Below, one piece after another: positions 35,078 through 43,967 of a stretch of 64,000 bases of DNA. A program made the position numbers and the translations under genes. The notes under the pieces were generated by a model. That model made no database searches and was not told the origin of the DNA. It saw nothing but the letters and a program-made list of their open reading frames with translations. How positions within the stretch are numbered: position 1 is the first letter of the stretch; each line of letters opens with the position of its first letter. The DNA is taken from contig OZ250145.1 in the NCBI GenBank assembly GCA_965237565.1, positions 496,001 to 560,000 on the forward strand, in the 5' to 3' direction. Source of the DNA: JANQSP01 sp965237565 (GTDB taxonomy: Bacteria > Bdellovibrionota > Bdellovibrionia > Bdellovibrionales > UBA1609).

Positions 35078-37046
35078 GAAATATTACTATGAAGTAACTA
35101 TTCTTAAGGCTATAAAAATAAATCTCATTTATTTTTCAAACATAATTTTTGAGCCGGGGACTTGTGTACGAGTGCCCCTTAGAAACCAAAAAGTATTGGC
35201 TGTGGTTCTTCGTGAGGTGGTTCGACCAAAAAGGCTTTTTCATATCAAATCCATTCTATCTTTGGACAAAAATCATCCTCCCATATCATCTGCTCGTTTA
35301 AAGTGGTTGATGTGGATAGCAAGTTATTACTGTTACAGTCTACCATCTGTTATTCGCTCTAGTTTTTTTTTCAGTAGAATAAAAATAGGAAAAGACAGAA
35401 AGAAGATACAAACCCCTAAAATAAAATATCCACTCTCTCCCGCCAATCTTCCAAACTTGACGAAAGAACAAGACAAGTGCGTGAAGGAAATCTCTTGTTA
35501 TTCAAAAAAAGGATTTAAAGTACATTTGATTCACGGGGTAACTGGTTCGGGAAAAACAGAAATTTACCTTCGACTCATTGAACCTTTTTTACTGAATCAC
35601 AAAAGTGTTTTGGTTTTGGTTCCTGAAATTGCTTTGACCCCCCAACATATTGAAAGATTTTCTCTTCGATTTCCAAATCAAGTGGCTTGTTTTCATTCAG
35701 GTGTGACTCCAAAGGAAAAAAGCATTCAATGGATGAGCGTGTTGAAGGAAGAAAAGAAAATTCTCATCGGACCAAGATCTGTATTGTTTTGCCCCATTCC
35801 TCATCTAGCTTTCATTATTGTGGATGAAGAACATGAGTCTCATTTTAAACAAGAAGATAAACTGAAGTATCATGGTCGAGACACGGCTATTTATTTGGGC
35901 AAATGCTTAGACATTCCTGTGGTTTTAGGATCGGCCACCCCTAGTATAGAGTCGTGGTGGAATGCCAAAACTCACAAATATAAATACCATCATTTGAAAA
36001 ATCGAGTGTTTCGTTCTTCTCCTCCTAAGATAGAGGTGGTGGATATGAGGAAAAAAGAAGACAATTTGAATTACTGGTTAAGTCCTGAGCTTCACGAAGC
36101 CCTAGAACAAACTTTAAAAAAAGGAGAGCAAGGGGCTTTGTTTTTAAATCGTCGAGGAGAAACAGGCTATGTTTTTTGCTCCGCTTGTGGGTTTCATTTT
36201 TCTTGCCCCAATTGTGATATTTCTTTGACTCAACATCAGGGTTGTTTCTTGACTTGCCACTATTGTTTGTGGAGACAAGAAAAACCAGAATTTTGTCCCC
36301 AATGTGCTTTTTCTCAGTTGTCTACTTTTGGCTTGGGTACCCAAGCACTGGAAAAACAAATCGCAGAGCTTTTTCCAACGGCTAAATTGGTGAGGGCAGA
36401 TCGAGATCAAATAAAAAATCACAAAGATTGGATTCAACTGATTCGTCAGGTAGAAAAAAAAGAAGTGGATATTTTGGTGGGAACCCAAATGATTGCCAAG
36501 GGACTCGACTTTCCCTATCTCAATCTAGTGGGTTTGGTGTTGGCGGATCAGGGTCTGAACCGACCAGATTTTCGTTCCGCTGAAAAAAGTTTTCAGCTGA
36601 TCACCCAAATGGCTGGACGATCGGGGCGCAGAAAACAAAAGGGTCGGGTGATCTTACAAACCTACAATCCCTCTCATCCTGTAATAGAGGCTTTGAAAAA
36701 TGGTGATTATGAATCTTTTGTCAAAAAAGAATTGGCACAGAGAAAAAAATATTCCTATCCCCCATTTAATAAATTGGTTCTTGTGCGAGTCCAGTCTTTA
36801 CATGAAAAAAATGCTTTGAGGGAAGCACTGGAAATCAAGGAACAAATCAAAAAACTGAGGAATTTAAAAATTTTAGGCCCCGCTCCGGCACCTTTTTTTC
36901 GCTTGAGAAACAAATATCGCTATCATTTACTTTTCAAAAGCTCTCTTCTATCCGTGCTACATCAAGCTTGCTCGATCATTGCTTCCAAAAAAATTCAAAC
37001 CGCAGTCCAAGTTCATATAAATAGAGACCCCATTCAGATGCTTTGA
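35052..37046 (+). CDS. priA: Primosomal replication restart helicase PriA
   Basis: 664 residues. GVTGSGKTEIYLR is Walker A, IIVDEEHESHFKQ the DEEH box, LGSATPSIES motif III, and two zinc-binding Cys clusters are visible (CSACGFHFSCPNC and CHYC...CPQC). RSGRRKQKGRVILQTY is the late helicase motif. PriA reloads the replisome at stalled forks. GTG 35052 is the only usable start codon in the N-terminal region. The N-terminal domain is shorter than in E. coli (about 730 residues). Confidence 0.95.
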   Translation: MCSIKNLDKKYYYEVTILKAIKINLIYFSNIIFEPGTCVRVPLRNQKVLAVVLREVVRPKRLFHIKSILSLDKNHPPISSARLKWLMWIASYYCYSLPSVIRSSFFFSRIKIGKDRKKIQTPKIKYPLSPANLPNLTKEQDKCVKEISCYSKKGFKVHLIHGVTGSGKTEIYLRLIEPFLLNHKSVLVLVPEIALTPQHIERFSLRFPNQVACFHSGVTPKEKSIQWMSVLKEEKKILIGPRSVLFCPIPHLAFIIVDEEHESHFKQEDKLKYHGRDTAIYLGKCLDIPVVLGSATPSIESWWNAKTHKYKYHHLKNRVFRSSPPKIEVVDMRKKEDNLNYWLSPELHEALEQTLKKGEQGALFLNRRGETGYVFCSACGFHFSCPNCDISLTQHQGCFLTCHYCLWRQEKPEFCPQCAFSQLSTFGLGTQALEKQIAELFPTAKLVRADRDQIKNHKDWIQLIRQVEKKEVDILVGTQMIAKGLDFPYLNLVGLVLADQGLNRPDFRSAEKSFQLITQMAGRSGRRKQKGRVILQTYNPSHPVIEALKNGDYESFVKKELAQRKKYSYPPFNKLVLVRVQSLHEKNALREALEIKEQIKKLRNLKILGPAPAPFFRLRNKYRYHLLFKSSLLSVLHQACSIIASKKIQTAVQVHINRDPIQML

Positions 37047-37072
37047 AAACAGATCCTCCAAATGTGTTTTTT

Positions 37073-37093
37073 ATTTGCTTTTTAAAAGCAAAT
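37073..37093. promoter_or_regulatory. 10-bp inverted repeat in the rpsB leader
   Basis: ATTTGCTTTT and AAAAGCAAAT pair perfectly around one T between priA and rpsB. A T-run precedes rather than follows the stem, so it is not a plus-strand terminator. In RNA it would need a 4-base or larger loop, leaving about 8 pairs. It could be part of an rpsB leader control structure; this is inference from position. Confidence 0.4.
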
Positions 37094-37131
37094 TGTGATA
37101 GCCATCTGATTGGACAAGGAGAAAATATTCA

Positions 37132-38064
37132 ATGGCTGGAGAAGTAAGTATTAAAAATATGTTGGATGCAGGAGTGCATTTTGGTCACCAAATTCAACGT
37201 TGGAATCCCAAGATGAAGCCTTATGTGTACACCTCCAGAGGAGGCATTCATATCATTAATTTGCAAAAAACTTTGGCTTGTACGAAAAAGGCTTTGCAAT
37301 TTGTTGAGGAAATAACAGGCAAGGGGAAAAGTTTAATCTTTGTTGGGACAAAAAAGCAGGCGGTTGACTTAATTCGTTCAGCCGCGAAGGAAGCAAATCA
37401 ATTTTATGTCAGCAAAAGATGGCTAGGAGGAACTCTAACCAATTTTGAGACGATAAAAATGAGTGTAGACCAAATGAAAAAAATTGACCAAATGAGGGAA
37501 CGAGGGGACTTGGATCATCATTCTAAGAAAGAAAGGGCAAGAATTGAAAAAGAATACGCCCGTCTCAATGATTATCTAAATGGCATTCGTGCAATGAAGT
37601 CTTTACCAGGGGCCTTGTTCGTTGTGGATATTAATTGCGAAGATATTGCCGTTTCAGAAGCCAAACGACTGGGTATCCCGGTAATTGCCTTGGTGGATAC
37701 CAATTGTGATCCAGATCTTGTGGATTATCCCATTCCAGGAAATGATGATGCCACACGCTCTATTGAATTCTTTGTAAAATTGGTCAGCAAGGCCTGCTTG
37801 CGAGGCCAAGAAAAATGGAAGGAACGAGTAAGGATAGAAGGAGAAAAAGCCCACACAGAAGTGCAAGGGGAAAGCTCTAAGCTAGATCAAGGAATGAGTG
37901 CAGAGCTACAAGAAGGACCCACGGTTGTAAAAGTGTTTAAAGAAAGAAAATTGGTGGCTGCGGGAACGGCTGATGATGTGGAAATTTCCATAGAATTGGA
38001 AAAAACAGACTCTGCTGAGAAAAGCCCCTCCTTTACTTCGAGCCAGCAGAAAGATGAGGCATGA
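37132..38064 (+). CDS. rpsB: Ribosomal protein S2
   Basis: 310 residues; S2 of the small subunit. MLDAGVHFGHQIQRWNPKM, the start signature, is followed by FVGTKKQA, WLGGTLTNFETI and FVVDINCEDIAVSEA...IPVIALVDTNCDPD, all standard. After about residue 235 it carries an acidic/low-complexity C-terminal extension of around 70 residues that is absent from E. coli S2. A strong AAGGAGAAA ribosome site precedes ATG. It overlaps tsf by 4 bp (ATGA). Confidence 0.96.
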   Translation: MAGEVSIKNMLDAGVHFGHQIQRWNPKMKPYVYTSRGGIHIINLQKTLACTKKALQFVEEITGKGKSLIFVGTKKQAVDLIRSAAKEANQFYVSKRWLGGTLTNFETIKMSVDQMKKIDQMRERGDLDHHSKKERARIEKEYARLNDYLNGIRAMKSLPGALFVVDINCEDIAVSEAKRLGIPVIALVDTNCDPDLVDYPIPGNDDATRSIEFFVKLVSKACLRGQEKWKERVRIEGEKAHTEVQGESSKLDQGMSAELQEGPTVVKVFKERKLVAAGTADDVEISIELEKTDSAEKSPSFTSSQQKDEA

Positions 38065-38723
38065 AAGTAGAAATTATTGAGGGAATTAAGAACCTAAGAA
38101 TGAAGACAGGTGCAGGATTTTTGGATTGCAAAAAAGCTCTCCAAGAAAACAATCAGGATTTTGATAAAGCTATCGAATGGCTTAAAAAAAAGGGACTCGC
38201 AAAAGCTAGCAAAAAAACAGCGAGAAAAGCGGAACAAGGGAAAGTTGCTTCCTACATACATGGGGAAGGTCGCATTGGTGTTTTGGTGGAAGTCAACGTA
38301 GAGACTGATTTTGCAGCTAGGGGGGAGATTTTTCAATCCTTTGTGCATGATCTTTGCCTGCACATTGTTGCCATGGATCCTCTTTTTATAGAAGCGAAAG
38401 ATGTTTCAGAGGAGAGAAGAAAAAAAGAGGAAAGCATTTTTAAAGAGCAGGCTTTGCAATCAGGAAAAAAATCATCCATTTTGGAAAAAGTTGTAACAGG
38501 TATGATGAATAAATGGTTATCAGAAGTTTGTTTGCTCCAACAAGTTTTTTTAAAAAATGCTTCCAGCGAAAAAAAACAGACAGTAGAAGAAATGCTTAAA
38601 AATTTGATTGTTCAACTCGGAGAAAATATTGTGATTCGTCGATTCGTTCGATTTGAGCTGGGAGAAACGGCAGAATTATCAACAGGAAATACGGAAGGAT
38701 CATCGATAGGAGATTGTAATTGA
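38061..38723 (+). CDS. tsf: Elongation factor Ts
   Basis: 220 residues; nucleotide exchange factor for EF-Tu. It begins with the UBA-like domain (LRMKTGAGFLDCKKAL, IEWLKKKGLAKASKK) and has the core NVETDFAARGEIF, where the common form is NVETDFVARN. It is shorter than E. coli Ts (283) because the second core subdomain is reduced. It overlaps rpsB and pyrH by 4 bp each. Confidence 0.95.
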   Translation: MKVEIIEGIKNLRMKTGAGFLDCKKALQENNQDFDKAIEWLKKKGLAKASKKTARKAEQGKVASYIHGEGRIGVLVEVNVETDFAARGEIFQSFVHDLCLHIVAMDPLFIEAKDVSEERRKKEESIFKEQALQSGKKSSILEKVVTGMMNKWLSEVCLLQQVFLKNASSEKKQTVEEMLKNLIVQLGENIVIRRFVRFELGETAELSTGNTEGSSIGDCN

Positions 38724-39433
38724 GCAACCTAAAGTACAAAAGAATTTTATTGAAAATCAGCGGTGAAGTTCTTTGCGGTGGAGAAGGTTTTGGCATCCAT
38801 TTCAAAACCATCTCGAATGTGGCAGATGAAATCAAACAGGTGTATGATCTGGGAGTACAGATCGCATTGGTCGTGGGAGGAGGAAATATTTTTCGAGGCC
38901 TATCTCGTCCGGGAGAAGGTATGGAGAGAGCCAGTTTGGATTATATGGGAATGTTGGCTACTTGTATCAACGCTTTGGCCTTACAAGAGTCTTTGGAGTC
39001 AAAGCAGGTTCCCACTCGTGTGCAAACCGCACTGAGAATTTCTGAGCTCGCAGAGCCCTATATTCGTAGAAAAGCTCTACGCCACTTAGAAAAAAAACGC
39101 ATTGTCATTTTTGCTGCCGGCACTGGCAATCCTTATTTTACAACAGATACAGCTGCTGCTTTAAGGGCTATGGAAATTAAAGCAGATATTTTATTGAAGG
39201 CGACAAAAGTGGATGGAATATATGATCAAGATCCGGAGAGAAATAAAAATTCAAAAAAATATGATGAATTAAAATATATGGATGTTATCAATAAGCAATT
39301 AAAAATTATGGACTCAACGGCCGTGAGCCTCTGCATGGATAATAAAATGCCCCTAGTGACATTTAATTTGAAGAAGGAAGGAAATATTGTCCGGATCATC
39401 AAGGGGGAAAAATTGGGAACTTTAATTCATTAA
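38720..39433 (+). CDS. pyrH: UMP kinase
   Basis: 237 residues; phosphorylates UMP to UDP. The bacterial UMP kinase signatures are complete: RILLKISGEVLCG, ALVVGGGNIFRG, DYMGMLATCINALALQ, AAGTGNPYFTTDTAAALRA and LLKATKVDGIYD. The start is TTG 38720, with AGGAG 7 nt upstream and overlap with the tsf stop. The order rpsB-tsf-pyrH-frr is the conserved bacterial one. Confidence 0.96.
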   Translation: MSNLKYKRILLKISGEVLCGGEGFGIHFKTISNVADEIKQVYDLGVQIALVVGGGNIFRGLSRPGEGMERASLDYMGMLATCINALALQESLESKQVPTRVQTALRISELAEPYIRRKALRHLEKKRIVIFAAGTGNPYFTTDTAAALRAMEIKADILLKATKVDGIYDQDPERNKNSKKYDELKYMDVINKQLKIMDSTAVSLCMDNKMPLVTFNLKKEGNIVRIIKGEKLGTLIH

Positions 39434-39460
39434 AAAAGAGATGGTGAAAAAGGAATATGG

Positions 39461-40018
39461 ATGTTGGAAGAAATTGAAAAAGAGATAGAGGATAGAATGG
39501 GAAAAGCCTTTCATCATGTGCAAGAAAAACTAAAAAAGGTACGCACTGGTTCTGCCCATACTTCCTTGCTGGAAAACGTGAAAATTTCTTGTTATAGAGG
39601 AGAACAGGAGCTAAAACATATTGCTTCCATTTCCTGTCCAGATAGCCGAAGTCTCTTAATTTCTCCTTGGGACCAAAGCACTTTGAAAGATATTGAGGCA
39701 GCTTTGATTAAGAGTGACTTGGGAATGGCTCCAAGAAGAAGCGGTAATGTGATCCATTTGAAGGTACCAGAACTAAGTGAAGAAAGAAGAGCAGAACTGA
39801 CTCGTCTTTTTAAGAAGGATGTGGAAAAAGCTCGAATAGAGTTTCGCCAAATCAGACAGATGATGAATGAAAAGGTTAAATCGGCTTTAAAAGAAAAAGT
39901 CATTGGCGAGGATGTAGCGGAAAATTGCAAAAAACAGATTCAACAAGCAACAGATAATTATGTGAATAAAGTGAATGATCTTTCCAATAAAAAACAAAAA
40001 GAACTCACGGAAGTTTAG
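39461..40018 (+). CDS. frr: Ribosome recycling factor
   Basis: 185 residues; with EF-G it splits the post-termination ribosome. The family pattern is clear: VRTGSAHTSLLENVKISCY, ISPWDQSTLKDIEAAL, KSDLGMAPRRSGNVIHLKVP, LSEERRAELTRLFKK and a final helix. ATG 39461 has AAGGA 6 nt upstream. The 3' end overlaps uppS. Confidence 0.96.
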   Translation: MLEEIEKEIEDRMGKAFHHVQEKLKKVRTGSAHTSLLENVKISCYRGEQELKHIASISCPDSRSLLISPWDQSTLKDIEAALIKSDLGMAPRRSGNVIHLKVPELSEERRAELTRLFKKDVEKARIEFRQIRQMMNEKVKSALKEKVIGEDVAENCKKQIQQATDNYVNKVNDLSNKKQKELTEV

Positions 40019-40745
40019 TTGTCCAAAAGGGTTGCGACACCTAGCAATCATTATGGATGGCAACGGTCGTTGGGCTAAAAAAAGAGCATGCCCTCGTTAT
40101 TTTGGACATCTCAAGGGAGTGCAAAGCCTCAAGGCGGTGATTCAAAGTTGCTCCAATTTTAAGATTCCTTATCTCAGTGTATTTGCGTTTAGTACAGAAA
40201 ATTGGAAAAGGTCTTCCTTAGAAGTTACTGCAATCATGAAGTTGATGGAAAAATCTCTCATTCGTTATCGAAAAAGTTTGAATGACGAACAAATTCGTTT
40301 GCATTTTTTGGGAGACATCACGGAGCTCACTCCTTCTGTGCAAAAGTTGCTAAAAGATACCGCGGAAGATACCAAAAACAATAAGGGCCTCAATCTGATC
40401 ATTGCTGTTAACTATGGAGGGCGAAGAGAAATGGTTCAGGGAGTCAAAAAAGTGGTAGAAGAAATAAAAGCCGGTCGAGTCCAAGTTGAACAATTGAGTG
40501 AATCTTTGATTTCACAATATTTGCCTTCTTCTTTATTTCCTCCTCCTGATTTGATCATTCGGACTGGAGGGGTGAGTCGTTTATCTAATTTTTACTTGTG
40601 GAGTGCAGCCTATTCTGAATTTTATGTAAGCCCTTTGCTCTGGCCCGATTTCACTGAAAAAGAATTGATAAAAGCTTTGAAACTTTATTCTAAAACACAA
40701 CGTCGTTTTGGTGGCTTGCTTCAAAAATATCAGGAGTCTTCATGA
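39975..40745 (+). CDS. uppS: Undecaprenyl diphosphate synthase
   Basis: 256 residues; makes the C55 lipid carrier for cell-wall precursors. LAIIMDGNGRWAKKRACPR carries the catalytic Asp, followed by VFAFSTENWKR and the late RTGGVSRLSNFYLW with SEFYVSPLLWPDF. In that motif the usual Glu of RTGGE/RTSGE is Val here, an unusual change. ATG 39975 lies inside frr (44-bp overlap) but gives the family's normal lead length. TTG 40032 is an alternative that would cut the lead. Confidence 0.94.
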   Translation: MIFPIKNKKNSRKFSCPKGLRHLAIIMDGNGRWAKKRACPRYFGHLKGVQSLKAVIQSCSNFKIPYLSVFAFSTENWKRSSLEVTAIMKLMEKSLIRYRKSLNDEQIRLHFLGDITELTPSVQKLLKDTAEDTKNNKGLNLIIAVNYGGRREMVQGVKKVVEEIKAGRVQVEQLSESLISQYLPSSLFPPPDLIIRTGGVSRLSNFYLWSAAYSEFYVSPLLWPDFTEKELIKALKLYSKTQRRFGGLLQKYQESS

Positions 40746-41560
40746 ACACTTTTGTTCTACGCACTCTCACCTCTTTTCTTCTTTCCGCCGTCTTTCTTGT
40801 TGTTTGGTGGTTTTCCCCCTATCCATTTGGACTCATTTTTTTCGTCTCTCTCCTAGTGGCTGGTTTGCTATGGGAATACCAAAAATTAGCTTTTCATCAG
40901 ATATCTCCCATTTTTTTTCGTTTGTTTTTTCTCTTCTTTTCTTTTTTGAGTTATCTATTGTTTTCATTCTTGAGTAGCTGGTTTGTCGAAACCTTGGCGA
41001 TAACCACTTATTTGCTTCTGTTTTTTTCCTTTTGGTTTCTTCCTAAAACAAACGCTTCACAGGTCAGCGAGGGAGTGATCCATTCTCTTCTCGGATTATT
41101 TTATGTGTCCTTTCCCTCTGCTTTATTCGTAAGGATTCTTCTTTACGAAGAAAAGGGTAAATATTTGGCTCTTTTATTTCTGTGTATCATATTTGCTGGA
41201 GATACTTTGGCCTACTTGGCAGGGTCTTGCTTTGGGAAAAGAAAGTGGATACCAATGCTTTCTCCAAATAAAACTTGGGAAGGCTTATTTTCTGGTTTAA
41301 TTACTAGCGGCTTGGTCTCAGCGTGGGGATTTTCTTTCATTTATCATGAACCGTTTTTTATGACGTTCTTGTTCGGTGTTTTTTGTTTTTTCATAGCTCA
41401 AACTGGAGATCTTTTCATTTCACTGCTCAAAAGGCGGGCTGGAGTCAAAGATACCGGCCTGATTTTACCTGGACATGGAGGACTTTTGGATCGAACGGAT
41501 GGCTTGCTCATGAGCTTGCCCTTTATGTATTTGTTCTCTTTCGTTCTTCCTTTTGTTTAG
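40742..41560 (+). CDS. cdsA: Phosphatidate cytidylyltransferase
   Basis: 272 residues with about eight membrane segments; makes CDP-diacylglycerol for phospholipids. The C-terminal signature is present: AGDTLAYLAGSCFGKRKWIPMLSPNKTWEG and KRRAGVKDTGLILPGHGGLLDRTDGL. It overlaps uppS by 4 bp (ATGA). In many bacteria dxr lies between cdsA and rseP; here it does not. Confidence 0.94.
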   Translation: MNTFVLRTLTSFLLSAVFLVVWWFSPYPFGLIFFVSLLVAGLLWEYQKLAFHQISPIFFRLFFLFFSFLSYLLFSFLSSWFVETLAITTYLLLFFSFWFLPKTNASQVSEGVIHSLLGLFYVSFPSALFVRILLYEEKGKYLALLFLCIIFAGDTLAYLAGSCFGKRKWIPMLSPNKTWEGLFSGLITSGLVSAWGFSFIYHEPFFMTFLFGVFCFFIAQTGDLFISLLKRRAGVKDTGLILPGHGGLLDRTDGLLMSLPFMYLFSFVLPFV

Positions 41561-41608
41561 TGTAATTTGGGTGTTGTGATTTTTTATTCTGGCAGGTAGT
41601 ATCGGAAC

Positions 41609-43276
41609 ATGGATTTTATTTCTGGATTACTGGTTTCCATCCTAAGTGGAGTGTCTTCCCTATTGCCTTTTATTGTTTTGTTGGGAGTCTTGGTTTCTAT
41701 TCATGAGTGGGGGCACTTCATAGTAGCGAGGCTTTGTGGTGTAAGGGTGGAAGTTTTCAGCTTGGGTTTTGGCAAAAAACTTTTAAAGTGGAAGAAAGGA
41801 GATACACTTTACTCTATCAGTTTAATCCCGCTGGGTGGTTATGTGAAAATGTTCGGTGATCAATATGGGAAAAAAATTCCTGAAAAAGATCAATCCGTTT
41901 CCTTTATAAACAAGAAACTCTCTCAAAGAGCGGCAATTGTAGTGGCTGGTCCTTTAACAAATTTATTTTTGGCTATTTTTATCTTTTCTCTTGTTGCTAT
42001 GGTTGGCCATAAAGAATTTCGTCCAGTCGTGGGTGAAGTGCAACCAAACTCTGTAGCTGAAAAAGCCGGCTTTCATTATGGAGATGAAATTGTTTCTGTA
42101 GACAATCAGTCAATAAAAAATTGGAATGAAGTAGAACAATATATTTTCAAACATCCTGCTCAGTCTCTAACTTTTTTGATTGAAACAGAGTTTGGAGAAA
42201 AAAAATCTTTTACTGTGGAAAGTCAAAAAAAAGAAATCGTCGGTGAATGGGGTTTTTTAGAAAAAGCTGGTGTGGTAGAAGGGCTTTCTCAGTTTTCCCG
42301 TGGCGCAGTGATCGGAATATCGGATTCCAAAAGCCTGGCTCACCGAGCTGGTTTAGAAACCTTTGATAGAATTTTATCCGTGGATGGCAAACCGGTTCGG
42401 AATTGGAAACAAATGTTGCAAGCTTTTCAATTCCTTAGTGAGAAAAAAGGAAAACAAAATTGGCAAATAAAATTTCAAAGAGGGGATAATGAAAAAACTA
42501 TTTCTCTCAAAAAGCCTCCTTTTTCTAATCTCAAGAAGTGGGGAATCCAACATTCAGATCTATTTATTTTCGATTTGAAAAAAGATGGAGTAGCAAAAGT
42601 GGCAGGCGTAATGAAGGGGGATTTGATTGTTCGAGTGAATGGAAAGAAATTAAAAAAATGGCAACCTCTAGTAGAAACTATCAAGGGGTTTGACCCAGAA
42701 AAGGGGCCGTTAAAATTAGAAATAAAAAGAGATGGTCAAGTGCGCTCTGTTTCCCTTGTACCAGAATTGAGACGTCGAATTGTCAATGGAATAGAAGAAA
42801 AGCATTATATGTTGGGTATTGTTTCTGGGGCGTACATGGTACCTACCGGAAATTTCTATACGAAGAGAATTTTAAACCCCTTTTGGGCTTTGCTTGAAGG
42901 ACTCAAACAATCTTGGCGGTGGTGTGCGATCACAGGGATTTATGTCAAAAAATTATTTCTAGGAGAAATTTCTAAAAAAACCATTGGAGGACCCATTGCT
43001 ATCGGACGGATTGCCTATGACAGTTACTCTTATGGCTTCGGATATTTTTTTAAAATTATGGCTGTTTTATCTATACAGCTATTTCTGATTAATATGCTTC
43101 CTGTTCCCATTTTAGATGGCGGACATTTGTTATTTTATCTGGTTGAGTTTTTTAATGGAGCTCCACTAAGTATGAAGAAAATGATGGTAGCTCAGTATAT
43201 GGGCCTTTTTTTACTTCTGGCATTGATTCTTTTTACTACTTTTAATGACTTAGATAACTGGATCAATATTTGGTAG
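41609..43276 (+). CDS. rseP: Site-2 protease RseP family, three PDZ domains
   Basis: 555 residues, longer than the usual 450 or so. The zinc site is VSIHEWGHFIVAR with NMLPVPILDGGHLLFYLVE near the end, in two membrane segments. Between them are three PDZ-like units: VGEVQPNSVAEKAGFHYGDEI, ISDSKSLAHRAGLETFDRI and LKKDGVAKVAGVMKGDLI, each followed by a VDGK/VNGK-type strand. E. coli RseP has two. It cuts anti-sigma factors or signal-peptide remnants in the inner membrane. A 5-bp gap separates it from tsaB. Confidence 0.93.
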   Translation: MDFISGLLVSILSGVSSLLPFIVLLGVLVSIHEWGHFIVARLCGVRVEVFSLGFGKKLLKWKKGDTLYSISLIPLGGYVKMFGDQYGKKIPEKDQSVSFINKKLSQRAAIVVAGPLTNLFLAIFIFSLVAMVGHKEFRPVVGEVQPNSVAEKAGFHYGDEIVSVDNQSIKNWNEVEQYIFKHPAQSLTFLIETEFGEKKSFTVESQKKEIVGEWGFLEKAGVVEGLSQFSRGAVIGISDSKSLAHRAGLETFDRILSVDGKPVRNWKQMLQAFQFLSEKKGKQNWQIKFQRGDNEKTISLKKPPFSNLKKWGIQHSDLFIFDLKKDGVAKVAGVMKGDLIVRVNGKKLKKWQPLVETIKGFDPEKGPLKLEIKRDGQVRSVSLVPELRRRIVNGIEEKHYMLGIVSGAYMVPTGNFYTKRILNPFWALLEGLKQSWRWCAITGIYVKKLFLGEISKKTIGGPIAIGRIAYDSYSYGFGYFFKIMAVLSIQLFLINMLPVPILDGGHLLFYLVEFFNGAPLSMKKMMVAQYMGLFLLLALILFTTFNDLDNWINIW

Positions 43277-43280
43277 TATT

Positions 43281-43967
43281 ATGTTTTGTTTGCTAGTAGA
43301 AACCAGTGGTTTGGAAGGATCTTTGGCTTTTTGTTCTATAGATAAAAAAAAAAAGATTGAGGGAATTTTAGCTGTTGAAACATGGAGTCGGTTGAACCAT
43401 AGCGGATACATTACAGAAGCATTTCAAAATCTTTTAAAAAAACTAAAAATTCAATCGAGTGCTATCACTTCCATAGCCCTAAGCATTGGCCCAGGACGTT
43501 TTACTGGTTTGCGTGTGGGCTTGAGCTTCGCAAAAACGATAGCCTTTGTTCACCAAATTCCTATCTATCCCATTTGTTCGCTAGAGATTTTGGCTGCATC
43601 TTGGTTTCATCAGGAAATGCCAGTATTATCTCTTCTGAACGCATTTAAAAATAGCTTGTACATAGCCTTGTATCAAAAAAAAGGTTTTGTTGTGAAAAAA
43701 ATTATTTCTCCTCAAGTGGTTAAGCCAACAAAACTTCAAGATTTGGTGCGTGAAAAATGTGTGTGTGTAGGAGATGGGTTCTTTGTTTATGAGAATTTTT
43801 TTTCGGAGGAACTAAAAAGCTTGCTCTCTATAAAAAAAAATAAGTTTCCGGAAATGCAATATTTTGCCAGTCTTTTAAAATACCATTGGCCTCACATTCA
43901 GCCACTAAGTTGGAAGGATCTCACCCCTCTTTATTTGCGCTCTCCTGTTTCTTCGATAAAAAAATGA
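43281..43967 (+). CDS. tsaB: tRNA t6A modification protein TsaB
   Basis: 228 residues of the ASKHA fold; partner of TsaD in making t6A37 in tRNA. LVETSGLEGSLAF at the start and the very typical SIALSIGPGRFTGLRVGLSFAKT are present. The C-terminal half is diverged, as is common. Overlaps the next gene by 4 bp (ATGA). Confidence 0.9.
   Translation: MFCLLVETSGLEGSLAFCSIDKKKKIEGILAVETWSRLNHSGYITEAFQNLLKKLKIQSSAITSIALSIGPGRFTGLRVGLSFAKTIAFVHQIPIYPICSLEILAASWFHQEMPVLSLLNAFKNSLYIALYQKKGFVVKKIISPQVVKPTKLQDLVREKCVCVGDGFFVYENFFSEELKSLLSIKKNKFPEMQYFASLLKYHWPHIQPLSWKDLTPLYLRSPVSSIKK

Noticed and set aside
37073..37093. Rho-independent terminator after priA
   Set aside because: The stem is AT-rich and the T-run precedes rather than follows it, so it does not fit a plus-strand terminator.
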